Part shown: positions 27,166 through 36,837 of the stretch, in pieces
Position numbering within the stretch: position 1 is the stretch's first letter
How the letters are laid out: each line of letters begins with the position of its first letter
NCBI RefSeq assembly: GCF_013032505.1
Contig: NZ_WQCG01000001.1
Span: 1,054,001-1,118,000, forward strand
Length of the DNA stretch: 64,000 nt
Origin: Ruegeria atlantica
GTDB lineage: Bacteria; Pseudomonadota; Alphaproteobacteria; Rhodobacterales; Rhodobacteraceae
Direction of reading: 5' to 3'
Program-made: the position numbers and the translations under genes
Notes under the pieces: model-generated
Database searches by the model: none
What the model was told of the DNA's origin: nothing
What the model saw: the letters and a program-made list of their open reading frames with translations, nothing else

Positions 27166-27416
27166 TCAAAACTGCGACCGACTCGCCGCAACCAGCGCCC
27201 CAGATAGATCACCGGCCACCGTAGTACCGACATACCTGCCGCCAGAACGATCAGCCCGATCCACGGGCCGTTCTGCAAGGTTACATACCCCAGGATCGGA
27301 ATTCCGAGCGCAATCAAAACATACGCGCGGGTCCAGTGGTTATCCTTGCTGGGGATCATCGCCAGAACATTCGCGGCGATCCCCCACAGCGCGGCCAAGG
27401 CGATTGACCAGTTCAT
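27162..27416 (-). CDS. DUF2484 family membrane protein (copy 1)
   Basis: An 84-residue protein with about three hydrophobic segments, matching the DUF2484 pattern: ALWGIAANVLAMIPSKDNHW, then GIPILGYVTLQNGPW and VLRWPVIYLGRW. The family is restricted to Rhodobacteraceae as far as I recall and sits between murC and murB; function unknown. The ATG at 27416 is chosen over a frame open to 27515, because it overlaps the previous stop by 4 nt. Confidence 0.75.
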   Translation of the reverse strand: MNWSIALAALWGIAANVLAMIPSKDNHWTRAYVLIALGIPILGYVTLQNGPWIGLIVLAAGMSVLRWPVIYLGRWLRRVGRSFE

Positions 27417-27661
27417 CCCTCGACCTCCTGCCCTGTCCAGCGACGCCAATAAAAACGAATGGGATTGCGGAACATGGATGCAAAAGCAGCAAATGCTAGC
27501 ACCGAGAAGAACCAACCAAAGTCATGGCCCAGCCAGACGATCAGCGCAGGTGCAGAAACGAAAAGAACCACGCCGGGCGGAAACTGAAGGCGCATCGGCA
27601 ACATGGCCACGGCCGTTGAAGCCAGAACCCACAAGCCAGCAAAAAGCACTGAATATACCAA
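27413..27661 (-). CDS. DUF2484-like membrane protein (copy 2)
   Basis: An 82-residue membrane protein. LFAGLWVLASTAVAMLPMRL lines up with the start of its neighbour, and both end in a basic Trp/Arg-rich tail (RFYWRRWTG). This looks like an old tandem duplication. ATGA overlap with the next gene; 76 nt after murC. Confidence 0.65.
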   Translation of the reverse strand: MVYSVLFAGLWVLASTAVAMLPMRLQFPPGVVLFVSAPALIVWLGHDFGWFFSVLAFAAFASMFRNPIRFYWRRWTGQEVEG

Positions 27662-27737
27662 CTGCCCCTCCGAGGACGATCATTGCTGCAATTGCAACAT
27701 CACACTTTAAAGTTGCACTGCCGGGGAGTCCATTCCG

Positions 27738-29147
27738 TCAAACGGCTTGTTTTTGTCGCAGCCTATCGGGCAGCCCGTTGGCCCAAGCGCTGATCGTACC
27801 GGCACCAAGGCAAACCACCATGTCACCGGGGCGGGCCTGTTCGCGCACAAGGCGCTCCAGATCATTTTCATTCAGCAATGCGCGCGCATGGCGGTGGCCG
27901 TGACGGATCAAACCTTGCACCAGATCATCTCGGCCGGCCCCTTCAATCGGGTCCTCTCCGGCCGCAAAGACATCGGCGATGGCGACAACGTCCGCGTCAT
28001 TGAAACAGGTGCAAAAATCGTCAAACAGGTTGGACAGACGCGAATAACGGTGCGGTTGGTGCACGGCGATAACGCGCCCGTCGGTTGCTTGACGTGCGGC
28101 TTTCAAAACGGCTGCGATTTCTACCGGGTGGTGGCCGTAATCGTCGATGATGGTAACTCCATCGACCTCTCCAACCTTAGTAAAGCGGCGGTTGACGCCA
28201 CCGAAATTGGCCAGCGCCTCGCGGATTTCCGAGGCCTTCATACCCAGGTGGCGGGCGACGGCCACGGCAGACAGCGCGTTCGAGACATTGTGGTCGCCTG
28301 GCATCGGCAATGTGCAGCCCTCAATCATCTTATCTTCGTACTGAAGGTGGATGTCGAAATGCGCCACGCCGCCCTTGTAAGTCAGGTTCAAGGCGCGCAC
28401 ATCGGCCTGTGCATTGAAGCCATAGGTCCGGACCCGGCGGTCGGTGATACGTCCAACCAACGTCTGTACTTCGGCGTGGTCCGTGCAGCACACAGCCAGC
28501 CCGTAGAACGGCAGGTTCGAGACGAATTCGTAAAAGCCGTCACGCAGTTGGTCGAAATCACCCCAATGCTCCATGTGCTCAGGGTCGATATTCGTAACAA
28601 TGGCAATGGTCGCGGGCAGCCGATTGAACGAGCCGTCGGATTCGTCGGCCTCGACCACCATCCACTCTCCCTGCCCCATCCGTGCGTTCGAGCCATAGGC
28701 GTGGATGATGCCACCATTGATGACGGTCGGATCGAAATCGCCGGCCACCATAAGCTCGGCCATCATTGTGGTCGTGGTGGTCTTACCGTGCGTGCCCGCA
28801 ATAGCGATGTTCGACTTCAGGCGCATCAGCTCGGCCAACATGTCAGCGCGACGGACGACCGGCAGGCCCTGCGCCCGGGCGCCATCCAGCTCGGGGTTAC
28901 CCGGTTTAATGGCAGTCGACACAACGACAACGGCCGCATTTTCTAGGTTTTCAGCGCGCTGGCCGACAAATATCTCAGCCCCCAGGCTCGCCAGACGATC
29001 GGTGATCTTAGACGCTTTCAGGTCAGATCCCTGCACACGGTAGCCCAGATTCAGCAGAACCTCGGCAATGCCCGACATCCCTATCCCGCCGATCCCTACG
29101 AAATGGATCGACCCAACGTCCTGCGGCAGTTTAGTTGCTGGATTCAT
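27738..29147 (-). CDS. murC: UDP-N-acetylmuramate-L-alanine ligase MurC
   Basis: A 469-residue Mur ligase adding L-Ala to UDP-MurNAc. N-terminal [20 protein letters not shown]-loop GTHGKTTTT, and EADESDGSF with the catalytic Glu, then the C-terminal domain with [13 protein letters not shown]. The start overlaps the murG stop by 4 nt. Confidence 0.96.
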   Translation of the reverse strand: MNPATKLPQDVGSIHFVGIGGIGMSGIAEVLLNLGYRVQGSDLKASKITDRLASLGAEIFVGQRAENLENAAVVVVSTAIKPGNPELDGARAQGLPVVRRADMLAELMRLKSNIAIAGTHGKTTTTTMMAELMVAGDFDPTVINGGIIHAYGSNARMGQGEWMVVEADESDGSFNRLPATIAIVTNIDPEHMEHWGDFDQLRDGFYEFVSNLPFYGLAVCCTDHAEVQTLVGRITDRRVRTYGFNAQADVRALNLTYKGGVAHFDIHLQYEDKMIEGCTLPMPGDHNVSNALSAVAVARHLGMKASEIREALANFGGVNRRFTKVGEVDGVTIIDDYGHHPVEIAAVLKAARQATDGRVIAVHQPHRYSRLSNLFDDFCTCFNDADVVAIADVFAAGEDPIEGAGRDDLVQGLIRHGHRHARALLNENDLERLVREQARPGDMVVCLGAGTISAWANGLPDRLRQKQAV

Positions 29148-30241
29148 GTGGTCTCCTTCTGCGCCAGTTGTTCGACGAGGGCCATCAGACGTTCGGTCGC
29201 GTCGGGGGCACCTGTCGAGAGGGCGGCATGGGCCATCTTTTGCGCGGCTTCGGGGTTGGTCAGAACTGCGGTGATTTGCTCTGTCAGCGCGGCAACGTCA
29301 AGCGCGTTTTCAGGGATCATGATCGCCCCGCCCGCCTGAACCAGTCCCCGCGCGTTGGCGGTCTGGTGGTCGCCTGCGGCGGCGGCAAACGGGATCAGGA
29401 TTGCAGGACGTCCGATAACCGAGATATCGGCAACGCTGGACGCGCCCGCACGGGAGATAACCAGTTGCGCGTCAGACATGCGGCGCGGGACATCGTCGAA
29501 GAAAGGCAGGACTTCGGCCCGAATTCCGTGCTCGGCGTAAAATGCGGTCACCCTCTCACCATCTTCGTCCCGGGCCTGATGGGCAACGCGGATGTGGCTG
29601 CGCAGGTCTTCGGGTAAGGCCGCGATTGCTCCGGGGACAACATCGCTGAGGATGCGAGCGCCTTGAGAGCCACCCATTACAAGGATCGACATCGGATAGT
29701 CGCCAGGCGGAATGTATCCTGCTGCCGCACGTTCCAGAACTGCCGCGCGAACCGGGTTGCCGGTGTGGATTCCGTGCGCGCCTTCGGGCAGATCTGTCGG
29801 CCAAGCACCGCAGGCCACATTGGCAACGCGTGTGGCAAAAACTTGGTTTACGCGACCCAGGACCCCGTTCTGTTCGTGGATCATGCGGGGAAGTTTCAGC
29901 ATAGTGGCCGCCCCTAGCGCCGGGATCGACGGATATCCGCCAAAGCCGACCACCACATCCGGTTTGTCCCGCGTCATCTGAAAGGCCATACTAGCAACGC
30001 CGCCCGCGATTTTGGGTCCAGCCATTGCCTTGGCCGCAAGACCGCCGCGCGCAAAAGTGGCCGAGGCAACTTCGACAATCTCGACCGTTTGCGGAAAGCC
30101 ACCAGTGTAACGCGCGCCACGCTCATCCGTAGACAGGCGCACACGCCAGCCTTTCTTCAGCATCGCTTCAGCCAGCGCTTGCGCCGGGAACATGTGGCCC
30201 CCGGTGCCGCCCGCCGCTATCAACAGGTAAGGTGTCCCCAT
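29144..30241 (-). CDS. murG: UDP-GlcNAc:lipid I transferase MurG
   Basis: A 365-residue GT28 glycosyltransferase that makes lipid II at the inner face of the membrane. It begins [20 protein letters not shown], the acceptor-binding G loop, and has the second G loop [16 protein letters not shown] and [13 protein letters not shown] in the donor site. It overlaps ftsW by one base (TAATG). Confidence 0.96.
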   Translation of the reverse strand: MGTPYLLIAAGGTGGHMFPAQALAEAMLKKGWRVRLSTDERGARYTGGFPQTVEIVEVASATFARGGLAAKAMAGPKIAGGVASMAFQMTRDKPDVVVGFGGYPSIPALGAATMLKLPRMIHEQNGVLGRVNQVFATRVANVACGAWPTDLPEGAHGIHTGNPVRAAVLERAAAGYIPPGDYPMSILVMGGSQGARILSDVVPGAIAALPEDLRSHIRVAHQARDEDGERVTAFYAEHGIRAEVLPFFDDVPRRMSDAQLVISRAGASSVADISVIGRPAILIPFAAAAGDHQTANARGLVQAGGAIMIPENALDVAALTEQITAVLTNPEAAQKMAHAALSTGAPDATERLMALVEQLAQKETT

Positions 30242-31404
30242 TATCCTCTTCCGCGCAGAATATCGCCAAGTTCGCCCTGTGGGCGGCTTCGGGTGAACGC
30301 CAGCAACATGCCAACCGCGATACCACCCGCAATCAGCGACGAACCACCATAGCTGACAAAGGGCAGCGTCATACCTTTGGCTGGCAGCAGGCGCACAGCC
30401 ACACCCATGTTAATCATGGCCTGAACGCCGAACATGCAGGCCAGACCGGTCCCGGCCAATCGGATGAACATGTCACGTTCCCGCATCAGCCGCAGCAGTG
30501 ACCGCACCACGATCAGTGAATAAAGCGCGATGATGATCAGCACCAGGATCAGACCGTATTCCTCGGCCGCGACAGCAATGATGAAATCCGTGTGCGCATC
30601 GGGCAAAGACCACTTCACCTGCCCCTCACCGACGCCAACGCCGAACAATCCACCCTCACGAATGGCGTTGGTGGCATACCCAAGCTGAGTGGTCGGGTCG
30701 ACCTCCTGGTTCAGAAAACCATCAATGCGGCGGGCAAAGTGTTCCGAGTTCGAATAGGCAAACATGCCACCCAAAACCACGACCCCGGCCATGCCAACCA
30801 GCAACAGCATCGGCGCGCCGGCCACAAAGTACATCACGCCCCATCCGAACAGGATCAGGCAGGCCTGCCCGAAGTCTGGTTGCAAAACCAGCATCGCGAC
30901 AATCGCTATGCACAGCGCGAAAGACCACAACCGCCCCGGAGGGCCGTTGATCTGCTGCGACGCGGCCAGCAGCCAAGCGGCCACGACGACAAATCCGGGT
31001 TTCAGGAACTCTGACGGCTGCAGCGACGCAAAACCCAGTGAATACCAACGGACGGCACCTTTACCGAAGTCCGTCCCAAAGACCGGCAGGAAAGCCAATG
31101 CAACGAAAGAAGCAAGGAAGCCAAGCACAGCCAAACGCCGCACCAGTGTCGGCGACATCATAGAGGTCAACAACATGGCAATAAGCGCCAAACCGCCGAA
31201 CAGCACCTGCCGCTCGACATAGTGGAATGGATCAAACCCATTGCGCCCGGCCAGCGGCGGCGATGAGGCCAGCCCCAGCAACAACCCGATGACAAACAGG
31301 ATCAGAACACAGGACATCGTCCAGCGATCAATCGTCCGCCACCACTTTGGAAGAATCGGTTCTCCGCGCTGGTCCTGAACCGCGCCATACACCATCTCAG
31401 TCAT
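30241..31404 (-). CDS. ftsW: Peptidoglycan glycosyltransferase FtsW (SEDS family)
   Basis: A 387-residue, ten-helix SEDS protein that polymerises lipid II with FtsI at the division site. Motifs are [21 protein letters not shown] with the conserved PSE, and [20 protein letters not shown] near the end. It is separated from murD by three unrelated genes and a 151-nt leader, so it probably has its own promoter. Confidence 0.95.
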   Translation of the reverse strand: MTEMVYGAVQDQRGEPILPKWWRTIDRWTMSCVLILFVIGLLLGLASSPPLAGRNGFDPFHYVERQVLFGGLALIAMLLTSMMSPTLVRRLAVLGFLASFVALAFLPVFGTDFGKGAVRWYSLGFASLQPSEFLKPGFVVVAAWLLAASQQINGPPGRLWSFALCIAIVAMLVLQPDFGQACLILFGWGVMYFVAGAPMLLLVGMAGVVVLGGMFAYSNSEHFARRIDGFLNQEVDPTTQLGYATNAIREGGLFGVGVGEGQVKWSLPDAHTDFIIAVAAEEYGLILVLIIIALYSLIVVRSLLRLMRERDMFIRLAGTGLACMFGVQAMINMGVAVRLLPAKGMTLPFVSYGGSSLIAGGIAVGMLLAFTRSRPQGELGDILRGRG

Positions 31405-31555
31405 GAGATACCGCCACTATCTGCCTCGTTAACGTCCCGTTTTTCGGGATCTGATTGAGAGTCTACAGACATTTTTGCGTTTGGGCTAGCGGAATGAATG
31501 ACGCTTGCCAATTCTGCTTGGCTTTAAGTCTGAAAGGCGGAATCGCAAGCCGGTC

Positions 31556-32359
31556 TCAGACAGCAAAAAGTTCTTGATGACTGGTTTTGATCTTCGGCCA
31601 GATGTCGGCGATTTCGGGGACATCAAGGCCAAAATCATACTTCAGGCTGTCCACCAATTCCTTTGGCGTCGAAAGGACTTCCTCACGTATTCCCACGGCA
31701 TCAATCGTCCTGATGACCAGACCGCGCAGTATGACATGCCGGTTGGCGTAACGTCTTTGCGCGGTCAACGTCCGTAAAAACGGCGAGTTTGGATCGGATT
31801 GCAATTGCGTGCTGGCCGACTGAAACACATGGGGCTCTACACCTTCCTGAACAAACCAATAGCCTGCATCCGCACCGCCCGCGCTTTCTAAGTATTGGAT
31901 AAATCCACCACGTCGGGCTGAAATAGTAAGATCATAAGGCTGCTGCAAAACCATGGCTGGCTTGAGCGGCAGCGGAGCGGACATCGCGCCACCAAACCCA
32001 ACATCGACCAGCAATAGCTCATCACATTCGACTTTGAGCAGCATGTGATCCGGCGCCTGATTTGGTAAAGGTTTATCGGGACCGACGTATCCTGCCAAAT
32101 ATGACACCTCAAATCCGATTTCCCTCAGGACCCAACTGAAGAGAGTGTTGAGCTCGAAACACCACCCGCCGCGCTTTCGGAGAACTATTTTCTCAAACAC
32201 GTCGCTCAGATCAAACGACACTGGAACACTCATTTGTTGATCAATGTTTTCGAAAGTGACCATCCTTAGCTGGGCCGCAAAGAGGCTATCTAGTGTCGCC
32301 CGATCCGGCTTTAGGTCGCCCGTATAGGCAATATGGCTTAAGTAGTTTTCCAAATCCAT
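31556..32359 (-). CDS. Arylamine N-acetyltransferase
   Basis: A 267-residue NAT enzyme that moves acetyl from CoA to arylamines or hydrazines. The Cys-His-Asp triad is visible: Cys67 in RGGWCFELN, His105 in APDHMLLK, and Asp119 in LLVDVGFGG. The length is normal. The start at 32359 (MDLENYLSHIAYTG) is preferred to a longer frame from 32398. It lies inside the interrupted dcw cluster with no functional tie to cell-wall synthesis. Confidence 0.88.
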   Translation of the reverse strand: MDLENYLSHIAYTGDLKPDRATLDSLFAAQLRMVTFENIDQQMSVPVSFDLSDVFEKIVLRKRGGWCFELNTLFSWVLREIGFEVSYLAGYVGPDKPLPNQAPDHMLLKVECDELLLVDVGFGGAMSAPLPLKPAMVLQQPYDLTISARRGGFIQYLESAGGADAGYWFVQEGVEPHVFQSASTQLQSDPNSPFLRTLTAQRRYANRHVILRGLVIRTIDAVGIREEVLSTPKELVDSLKYDFGLDVPEIADIWPKIKTSHQELFAV

Positions 32360-32509
32360 CTTTGCACCTTCAGCATTTCTTCGCGGTTTCAGCCGCACAA
32401 GTTAGCTTGTAATTCCTCAAGTTAGGTTGAGCTCAAGTCTAAACACTGGGTCATGCGCCGCAAATATTGCCCCCTTGCCTTCACCCACAATCCACGCCAT
32501 GCGCAGCGT

Positions 32510-33691
32510 ATGAGATTTGACACGATCATCCTTGGTGCCGGTGCTGCCGGTATGATGTGCGCCGCCCATTGCGGCGGGCGCGTGTTGGTGATCGACCATG
32601 CCAAGGCCGCCGGAGAAAAGATCCGCATCTCGGGCGGCGGGCGTTGCAACTTTACCAATACGTACGCAGGATCCGGAAACTTCCTGTCGCAGAACCCACA
32701 TTTCTGCAAATCCGCGCTGGCGCGGTACACGCAATGGGACTTCATTGATCTTGTCGGCCGGCATGGCATCGCGTGGCATGAAAAAACACTGGGGCAGTTG
32801 TTCTGCGACGGGTCATCAAAACAGATCATCCAGATGCTGCTAGACGAAATGGGGCGGGCCGGTGCCGAGCTGTGGGTTCGGACCGAAGTGAAGGATCTGC
32901 GCAAGACCGACAGCGGTTTTATTCTCGACGTAGAACGAGAAGGCCAGCGGCACGGTCTGAGCTGCACCAATCTGGTCCTTGCCACTGGCGGCAAGTCGAT
33001 CCCAAAGATGGGCGCGACCGGGATGGCCTATGACATCGCGCGCCAATTTGGACTGGGGATAACAGAGACACGCGCGGCGCTTGTGCCGTTCACCTTCTCT
33101 GATGGTCGGTTCAAAGATCTGTCTGGCGTTTCACTGCCTGCGCGGCTGTCAAATGACCGAACCAGCTTTGACGAGGCCCTGCTATTCACCCACCGCGGTC
33201 TCAGCGGGCCAACGGTACTGCAGTTGTCTTCTTATTGGCGCGAGGGCGAGGCGATCCGGATAAACCTGGTCCCGGACCTGCCGCTGTTTGATTTGCTGCG
33301 GGAACAGCGGCAAAGCGGTGGGCGCAAGGCATTGACAACAGAACTAGCGCGCCATCTGCCCGCGCGGCTGGTCGAACACCTAAGCCACAACATCCCCATG
33401 TCCGGCAATCTGGCCGATCAATCGGATGCCGCGTTGTCGGAGCTGACTGCCGCCCTGTCCAACTGGCAGCTAACCCCATCGGGCACCGAAGGATATCGTA
33501 CCGCCGAGGTCACTCTGGGTGGGATCGACACAGATGATCTGTCCTCAAAAACGATGGAGGCCAGGGATGTCCCCGGCCTCTATGCAATCGGCGAAGCGGT
33601 GGATGTCACCGGCTGGCTTGGCGGTTACAACTTCCAATGGGCGTGGTCCTCAGGCCACGCCGCTGGAACTGCTATCGCCAAACAGAGTTAG
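32510..33691 (+). CDS. BaiN/RdsA-like (HI0933 family) flavoprotein
   Basis: A 393-residue NAD(P)/FAD-dependent oxidoreductase. The N-terminal motif DTIILGAGAAGMMCAAHC binds FAD and is followed by KIRISGGGRCNFTN, the family signature. The C-terminal motif GLYAIGEAVDVTGWLGGYNFQ-like closes the FAD site. The biochemical role is not established. It is on the strand opposite to the dcw genes and overlaps the glycine-zipper gene by 4 nt at its end. ATG 32510 gives the standard N terminus. Confidence 0.85.
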   Translation: MRFDTIILGAGAAGMMCAAHCGGRVLVIDHAKAAGEKIRISGGGRCNFTNTYAGSGNFLSQNPHFCKSALARYTQWDFIDLVGRHGIAWHEKTLGQLFCDGSSKQIIQMLLDEMGRAGAELWVRTEVKDLRKTDSGFILDVEREGQRHGLSCTNLVLATGGKSIPKMGATGMAYDIARQFGLGITETRAALVPFTFSDGRFKDLSGVSLPARLSNDRTSFDEALLFTHRGLSGPTVLQLSSYWREGEAIRINLVPDLPLFDLLREQRQSGGRKALTTELARHLPARLVEHLSHNIPMSGNLADQSDAALSELTAALSNWQLTPSGTEGYRTAEVTLGGIDTDDLSSKTMEARDVPGLYAIGEAVDVTGWLGGYNFQWAWSSGHAAGTAIAKQS

Positions 33692-34062
33692 CCGACGACG
33701 TTGTAACCACGTCCGCGCATGCAGTTGCGCACGATGACTTCTTTGTTCTGGTTCTTCGCATAGACATCTGCACCGGCACCGATGAGGGCACCTGCAGCCG
33801 CTGCGCGGCCCAGATTGTCGCTGCTGTCCTGAATGATCGCTGTGGTCGCTGCGGCACCAGCCGCACCAAGGGCGGCATTCCCGGCAGTGGACCCATCAAC
33901 GCTGGCCTGCGATGCCGCCAACTGTTGGCACTGCTGCAGATCCACGTTGTAGTTCGGGCCGATCGGGCCGTCGACGATAGGCTGGTAGTTAGCACCTGTG
34001 TTGGTGCAGGCACCGGCAACGAGAATGGCAGGCAGGATCAGAGAAAACTTACGAAATGGCAT
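33688..34062 (-). CDS. Glycine-zipper exported protein or lipoprotein
   Basis: A 124-residue envelope protein. The signal peptide is FRKFSLILPAILVAGAC with a weak lipobox (AGAC). The centre is Ala/Gly-rich (GNAALGAAGAAATTAIIQ, then AAAAGALIGAGADVYAKN), a glycine-zipper membrane-associating motif. Two Cys and a GRGYNVVG tail follow. ATG 34062 has GAGG 8 nt upstream; ATG 34068 is too close to it. It lies downstream of murD. Confidence 0.7.
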   Translation of the reverse strand: MPFRKFSLILPAILVAGACTNTGANYQPIVDGPIGPNYNVDLQQCQQLAASQASVDGSTAGNAALGAAGAAATTAIIQDSSDNLGRAAAAGALIGAGADVYAKNQNKEVIVRNCMRGRGYNVVG

Positions 34063-34167
34063 ATTCATGACCTCGTGTTGAATTTGCAGGCAAGCAAAAC
34101 CAATAATGATGGCGCGTCAAGCTGATAGCATCCTAGCTTGGCTCAACCGGCGGTCTATTGCAAACAG

Positions 34168-35568
34168 CTATTCCGAAAGCCTTTGCCTGACTTCTGCCAC
34201 GAAATCCTCTCCGCGCTGTTCGAAATTGTCATACTGATCGAAACTGGCCGCTGCTGGTGCAAGCAGGACGGTCTCGCCGGATTGGGCGTCCTTCATGGCT
34301 TGCTCAACGGCCTCGGACATGGTGACACAGACCTGAGCATCAGTTTCTAATTGCATGGCAAATTTCGCAGCTTCGCGCCCGATGACATAGGCTTTGACCA
34401 CTTGGCCTGAAGCTGCGTTTAGGGCCTCAACACCACCTTCTTTCTCAAGCCCTCCGCAAATCCAGCGAACCTTCTTGAAGGCGCTCAACGCCTTGAGCGC
34501 GCTGTCCACATTGGTGGCTTTGGAATCGTTCACGTAAGTAACACCATCCACTTCGGCAATGACCTGACTGCGGTGCGGCAGGCCCGGATAGCTGTGCAGC
34601 GCGTCTTCGATCACTCGCGGTGCCAGCCCAAGCGCCCGGCAAGCGGCATAGGCAGAACAGGCGTTTTGATGGTTATGCGCCCCCGGCAACCCTTTGATCC
34701 CGCGCAAATCAATCGAGCCTGCCTGCCGTCCCTTGCGGTATTCTGACAGGAACCCTTTGCGCGCAAATACCTGCCATCCAGGGCCTGTCAATTTACGTGC
34801 AACCGACACGCGGATGACGCGATCGTCGGCGGGGCCTTCGGCCAGTTGACCAGCCAGAAACGTCCCCTCTTTCTCATCAACGCCGATCACGGCGCGATCC
34901 GGGCCGCCTTCGGCGAACAACCTTCGCTTGGCCGCGAAATAGCCCCCCATACCGCCGTGGCGATCCAAATGGTCAGGTGAGAGGTTGGTGAATACGGCCA
35001 CATCCGGGGTCAGGGAGCGGGCAAGTTCCGTTTGATAGCTGGAAAGTTCCAGCACAACGACCGAACCGTCACCGCCCGGATCAATATCCAGCACCCCACG
35101 TCCGATATTGCCCGCCAATTGCGCCTCGCGCCCAGCTTCGGTCAGGATGTGGTGGATCAGGGCCGCCGTGGTCGATTTCCCATTGGACCCGGTCACCGAG
35201 ATGACACGCGGAGGCGTGTCATAGTTGTTCCACTCGGGCCCCGCAAAGGATCGGAAAAACAACCCGATGTCGTTGTCGACCGGTACGCCCGCTTCCAGCG
35301 CTGCAGCTACAACCGGGTTCGGTTCGGGATAAAGGTGCGGAATGCCCGGCGAAACAATCAGCGTGGCGATGTCATCAAAAACCCTGTGACGGCGCAGATC
35401 GGTGCATTTGAACCCTTCGGTCTCGGCTACCTCTCGGGCGGCAGGGTTGTCATCCCAGCACACAGGCTCAGCATTGCCTGCCTGGAGCGCACGAGCCGTG
35501 GCTAGCCCCGACCGGCCAAGCCCCAGAACCGCAACTTTTTGCCCTGAAAACCCTTTGACCGGGATCAT
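34168..35568 (-). CDS. murD: UDP-N-acetylmuramoylalanine-D-glutamate ligase MurD
   Basis: A 466-residue Mur ligase adding D-Glu. N-terminal [19 protein letters not shown]-loop [13 protein letters not shown], and [15 protein letters not shown] in the C-terminal domain, all typical of MurD. ATG 35568 with AAGG 8 nt upstream is chosen over a GTG at 35577. A terminator-like hairpin lies 73 nt upstream, between it and mraY. Confidence 0.95.
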   Translation of the reverse strand: MIPVKGFSGQKVAVLGLGRSGLATARALQAGNAEPVCWDDNPAAREVAETEGFKCTDLRRHRVFDDIATLIVSPGIPHLYPEPNPVVAAALEAGVPVDNDIGLFFRSFAGPEWNNYDTPPRVISVTGSNGKSTTAALIHHILTEAGREAQLAGNIGRGVLDIDPGGDGSVVVLELSSYQTELARSLTPDVAVFTNLSPDHLDRHGGMGGYFAAKRRLFAEGGPDRAVIGVDEKEGTFLAGQLAEGPADDRVIRVSVARKLTGPGWQVFARKGFLSEYRKGRQAGSIDLRGIKGLPGAHNHQNACSAYAACRALGLAPRVIEDALHSYPGLPHRSQVIAEVDGVTYVNDSKATNVDSALKALSAFKKVRWICGGLEKEGGVEALNAASGQVVKAYVIGREAAKFAMQLETDAQVCVTMSEAVEQAMKDAQSGETVLLAPAAASFDQYDNFEQRGEDFVAEVRQRLSE

Positions 35569-35640
35569 TCTGCCCACCTTTTATTGATTTTGAATTGGCC
35601 GCCACACTGCACCGAAGAAATCCCTGATGGCAAGGGCGGC

Positions 35641-35666
35641 AAAAGGCTCGCGCAACAGCGCGAGCC
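35641..35666 (-). terminator. Terminator-like hairpin between mraY and murD
   Basis: Perfect 9-bp GC-rich stem GGCTCGCGC / GCGCGAGCC with a 4-nt loop (35645-35666), followed on the minus strand by TTTT. It could reduce read-through from mraY into murD, or be a processing or stability element. Confidence 0.5.
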
Positions 35667-35718
35667 GGGCCCAACAGGTAGCAGGTGGACCGCAGGTCCG
35701 CTGAACCTGGCGGGAGTG

Positions 35719-36801
35719 TTACCGAACTTTCAACGTGGCCAGGCCGATCATCGCCAGGATCAGCGAGATGATCCAGAACCGGATCACGATCGTAGGCTCC
35801 GCCCAGCCCTTTTTCTCATAATGATGATGGATCGGAGCCATCAGGAACACGCGCCGTCCGGTGCGTTTGAAATAAAGGACCTGAATGATCACGCTCAGCG
35901 CTTCAACGACGAACAAACCGCCGACGACCGCCAGAACCAGTTCGTGCTTTGTGGCCACGGCGATGGCACCCAAAGCCCCGCCCAAAGCCAGCGATCCTGT
36001 ATCACCCATGAACACAGCAGCCGGTGGTGCGTTGTACCAAAGGAACCCAAGGCCCGCGCCAAACAAAGCCGAAGTAAAGATGAAAATCTCACCGGTGCCC
36101 GGCACGTAATGCACGTCGAGATATTCGGTAAAGTCAACCCGCCCCACGGCGTAGGCGATTACCCCCAGCGTCGAGGCAGCAATCATTGCCGGCATAATTG
36201 CCAAACCATCCAAACCATCTGTCAAGTTCACCGCATTGGCCGCGCCAACGATCACGACGATCGAGAAGGGAATGTAGAATATGCCCAGATTGACCAGCGT
36301 ATCCTTGAAAATCGGCAAAGCCAGCTGGTTTTGCAGCGCTTCGGGATGATGCAGCGTAGCCCACGCAGAAGCCAAAACTGCGATGATCACACCCAGCGCC
36401 ATACGCATTTTGCCCGAAACGCCCTTAGTGTTCTGCTTCGACACCTTTGCGTAGTCATCTGCAAACCCAATCGCCGCATAGGCCAGCGTCACAAACAAGA
36501 CCATCCAGACATATGGATTGTCCCAACGCGCCCAGACCAATGTCGATGTCACCAGCGCGCCTACGATCAAAAGCCCGCCCATTGTCGGTGTGCCAGCCTT
36601 TGAAAAATGCCCCTCCGGACCGTCATCACGGATCGGTTGGCCCTTACCCTGTTTTTTGCGCAGCACGTTGATCAGCGGCTTGCCGAAGATAAACCCGAAA
36701 ATCAGCGCAGTAAGAAAGGCGCCGCCAGCGCGGAACGTAATATAGCGGAAGAGGTTGAAAAAATCCCCTCCGTCCGACAGGGCGGTCAACCAATAGAGCA
36801 T
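35719..36801 (-). CDS. mraY: Phospho-MurNAc-pentapeptide transferase MraY
   Basis: A 360-residue, ten-helix membrane enzyme that forms lipid I on undecaprenyl phosphate. Motifs are [22 protein letters not shown] with the catalytic Asp pair, [10 protein letters not shown], and [11 protein letters not shown], ending in [11 protein letters not shown]. Confidence 0.97.
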   Translation of the reverse strand: MLYWLTALSDGGDFFNLFRYITFRAGGAFLTALIFGFIFGKPLINVLRKKQGKGQPIRDDGPEGHFSKAGTPTMGGLLIVGALVTSTLVWARWDNPYVWMVLFVTLAYAAIGFADDYAKVSKQNTKGVSGKMRMALGVIIAVLASAWATLHHPEALQNQLALPIFKDTLVNLGIFYIPFSIVVIVGAANAVNLTDGLDGLAIMPAMIAASTLGVIAYAVGRVDFTEYLDVHYVPGTGEIFIFTSALFGAGLGFLWYNAPPAAVFMGDTGSLALGGALGAIAVATKHELVLAVVGGLFVVEALSVIIQVLYFKRTGRRVFLMAPIHHHYEKKGWAEPTIVIRFWIISLILAMIGLATLKVR

Positions 36802-36837
36802 TACAAAACCTTTCTCACACTGAGGTCGCGGGCGCGG

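Noticed and set aside
27747-28946. 399-residue plus-strand open frame opposite murC
   Set aside because: Antisense shadow of a confident murC gene, rich in His/Arg and without domains.
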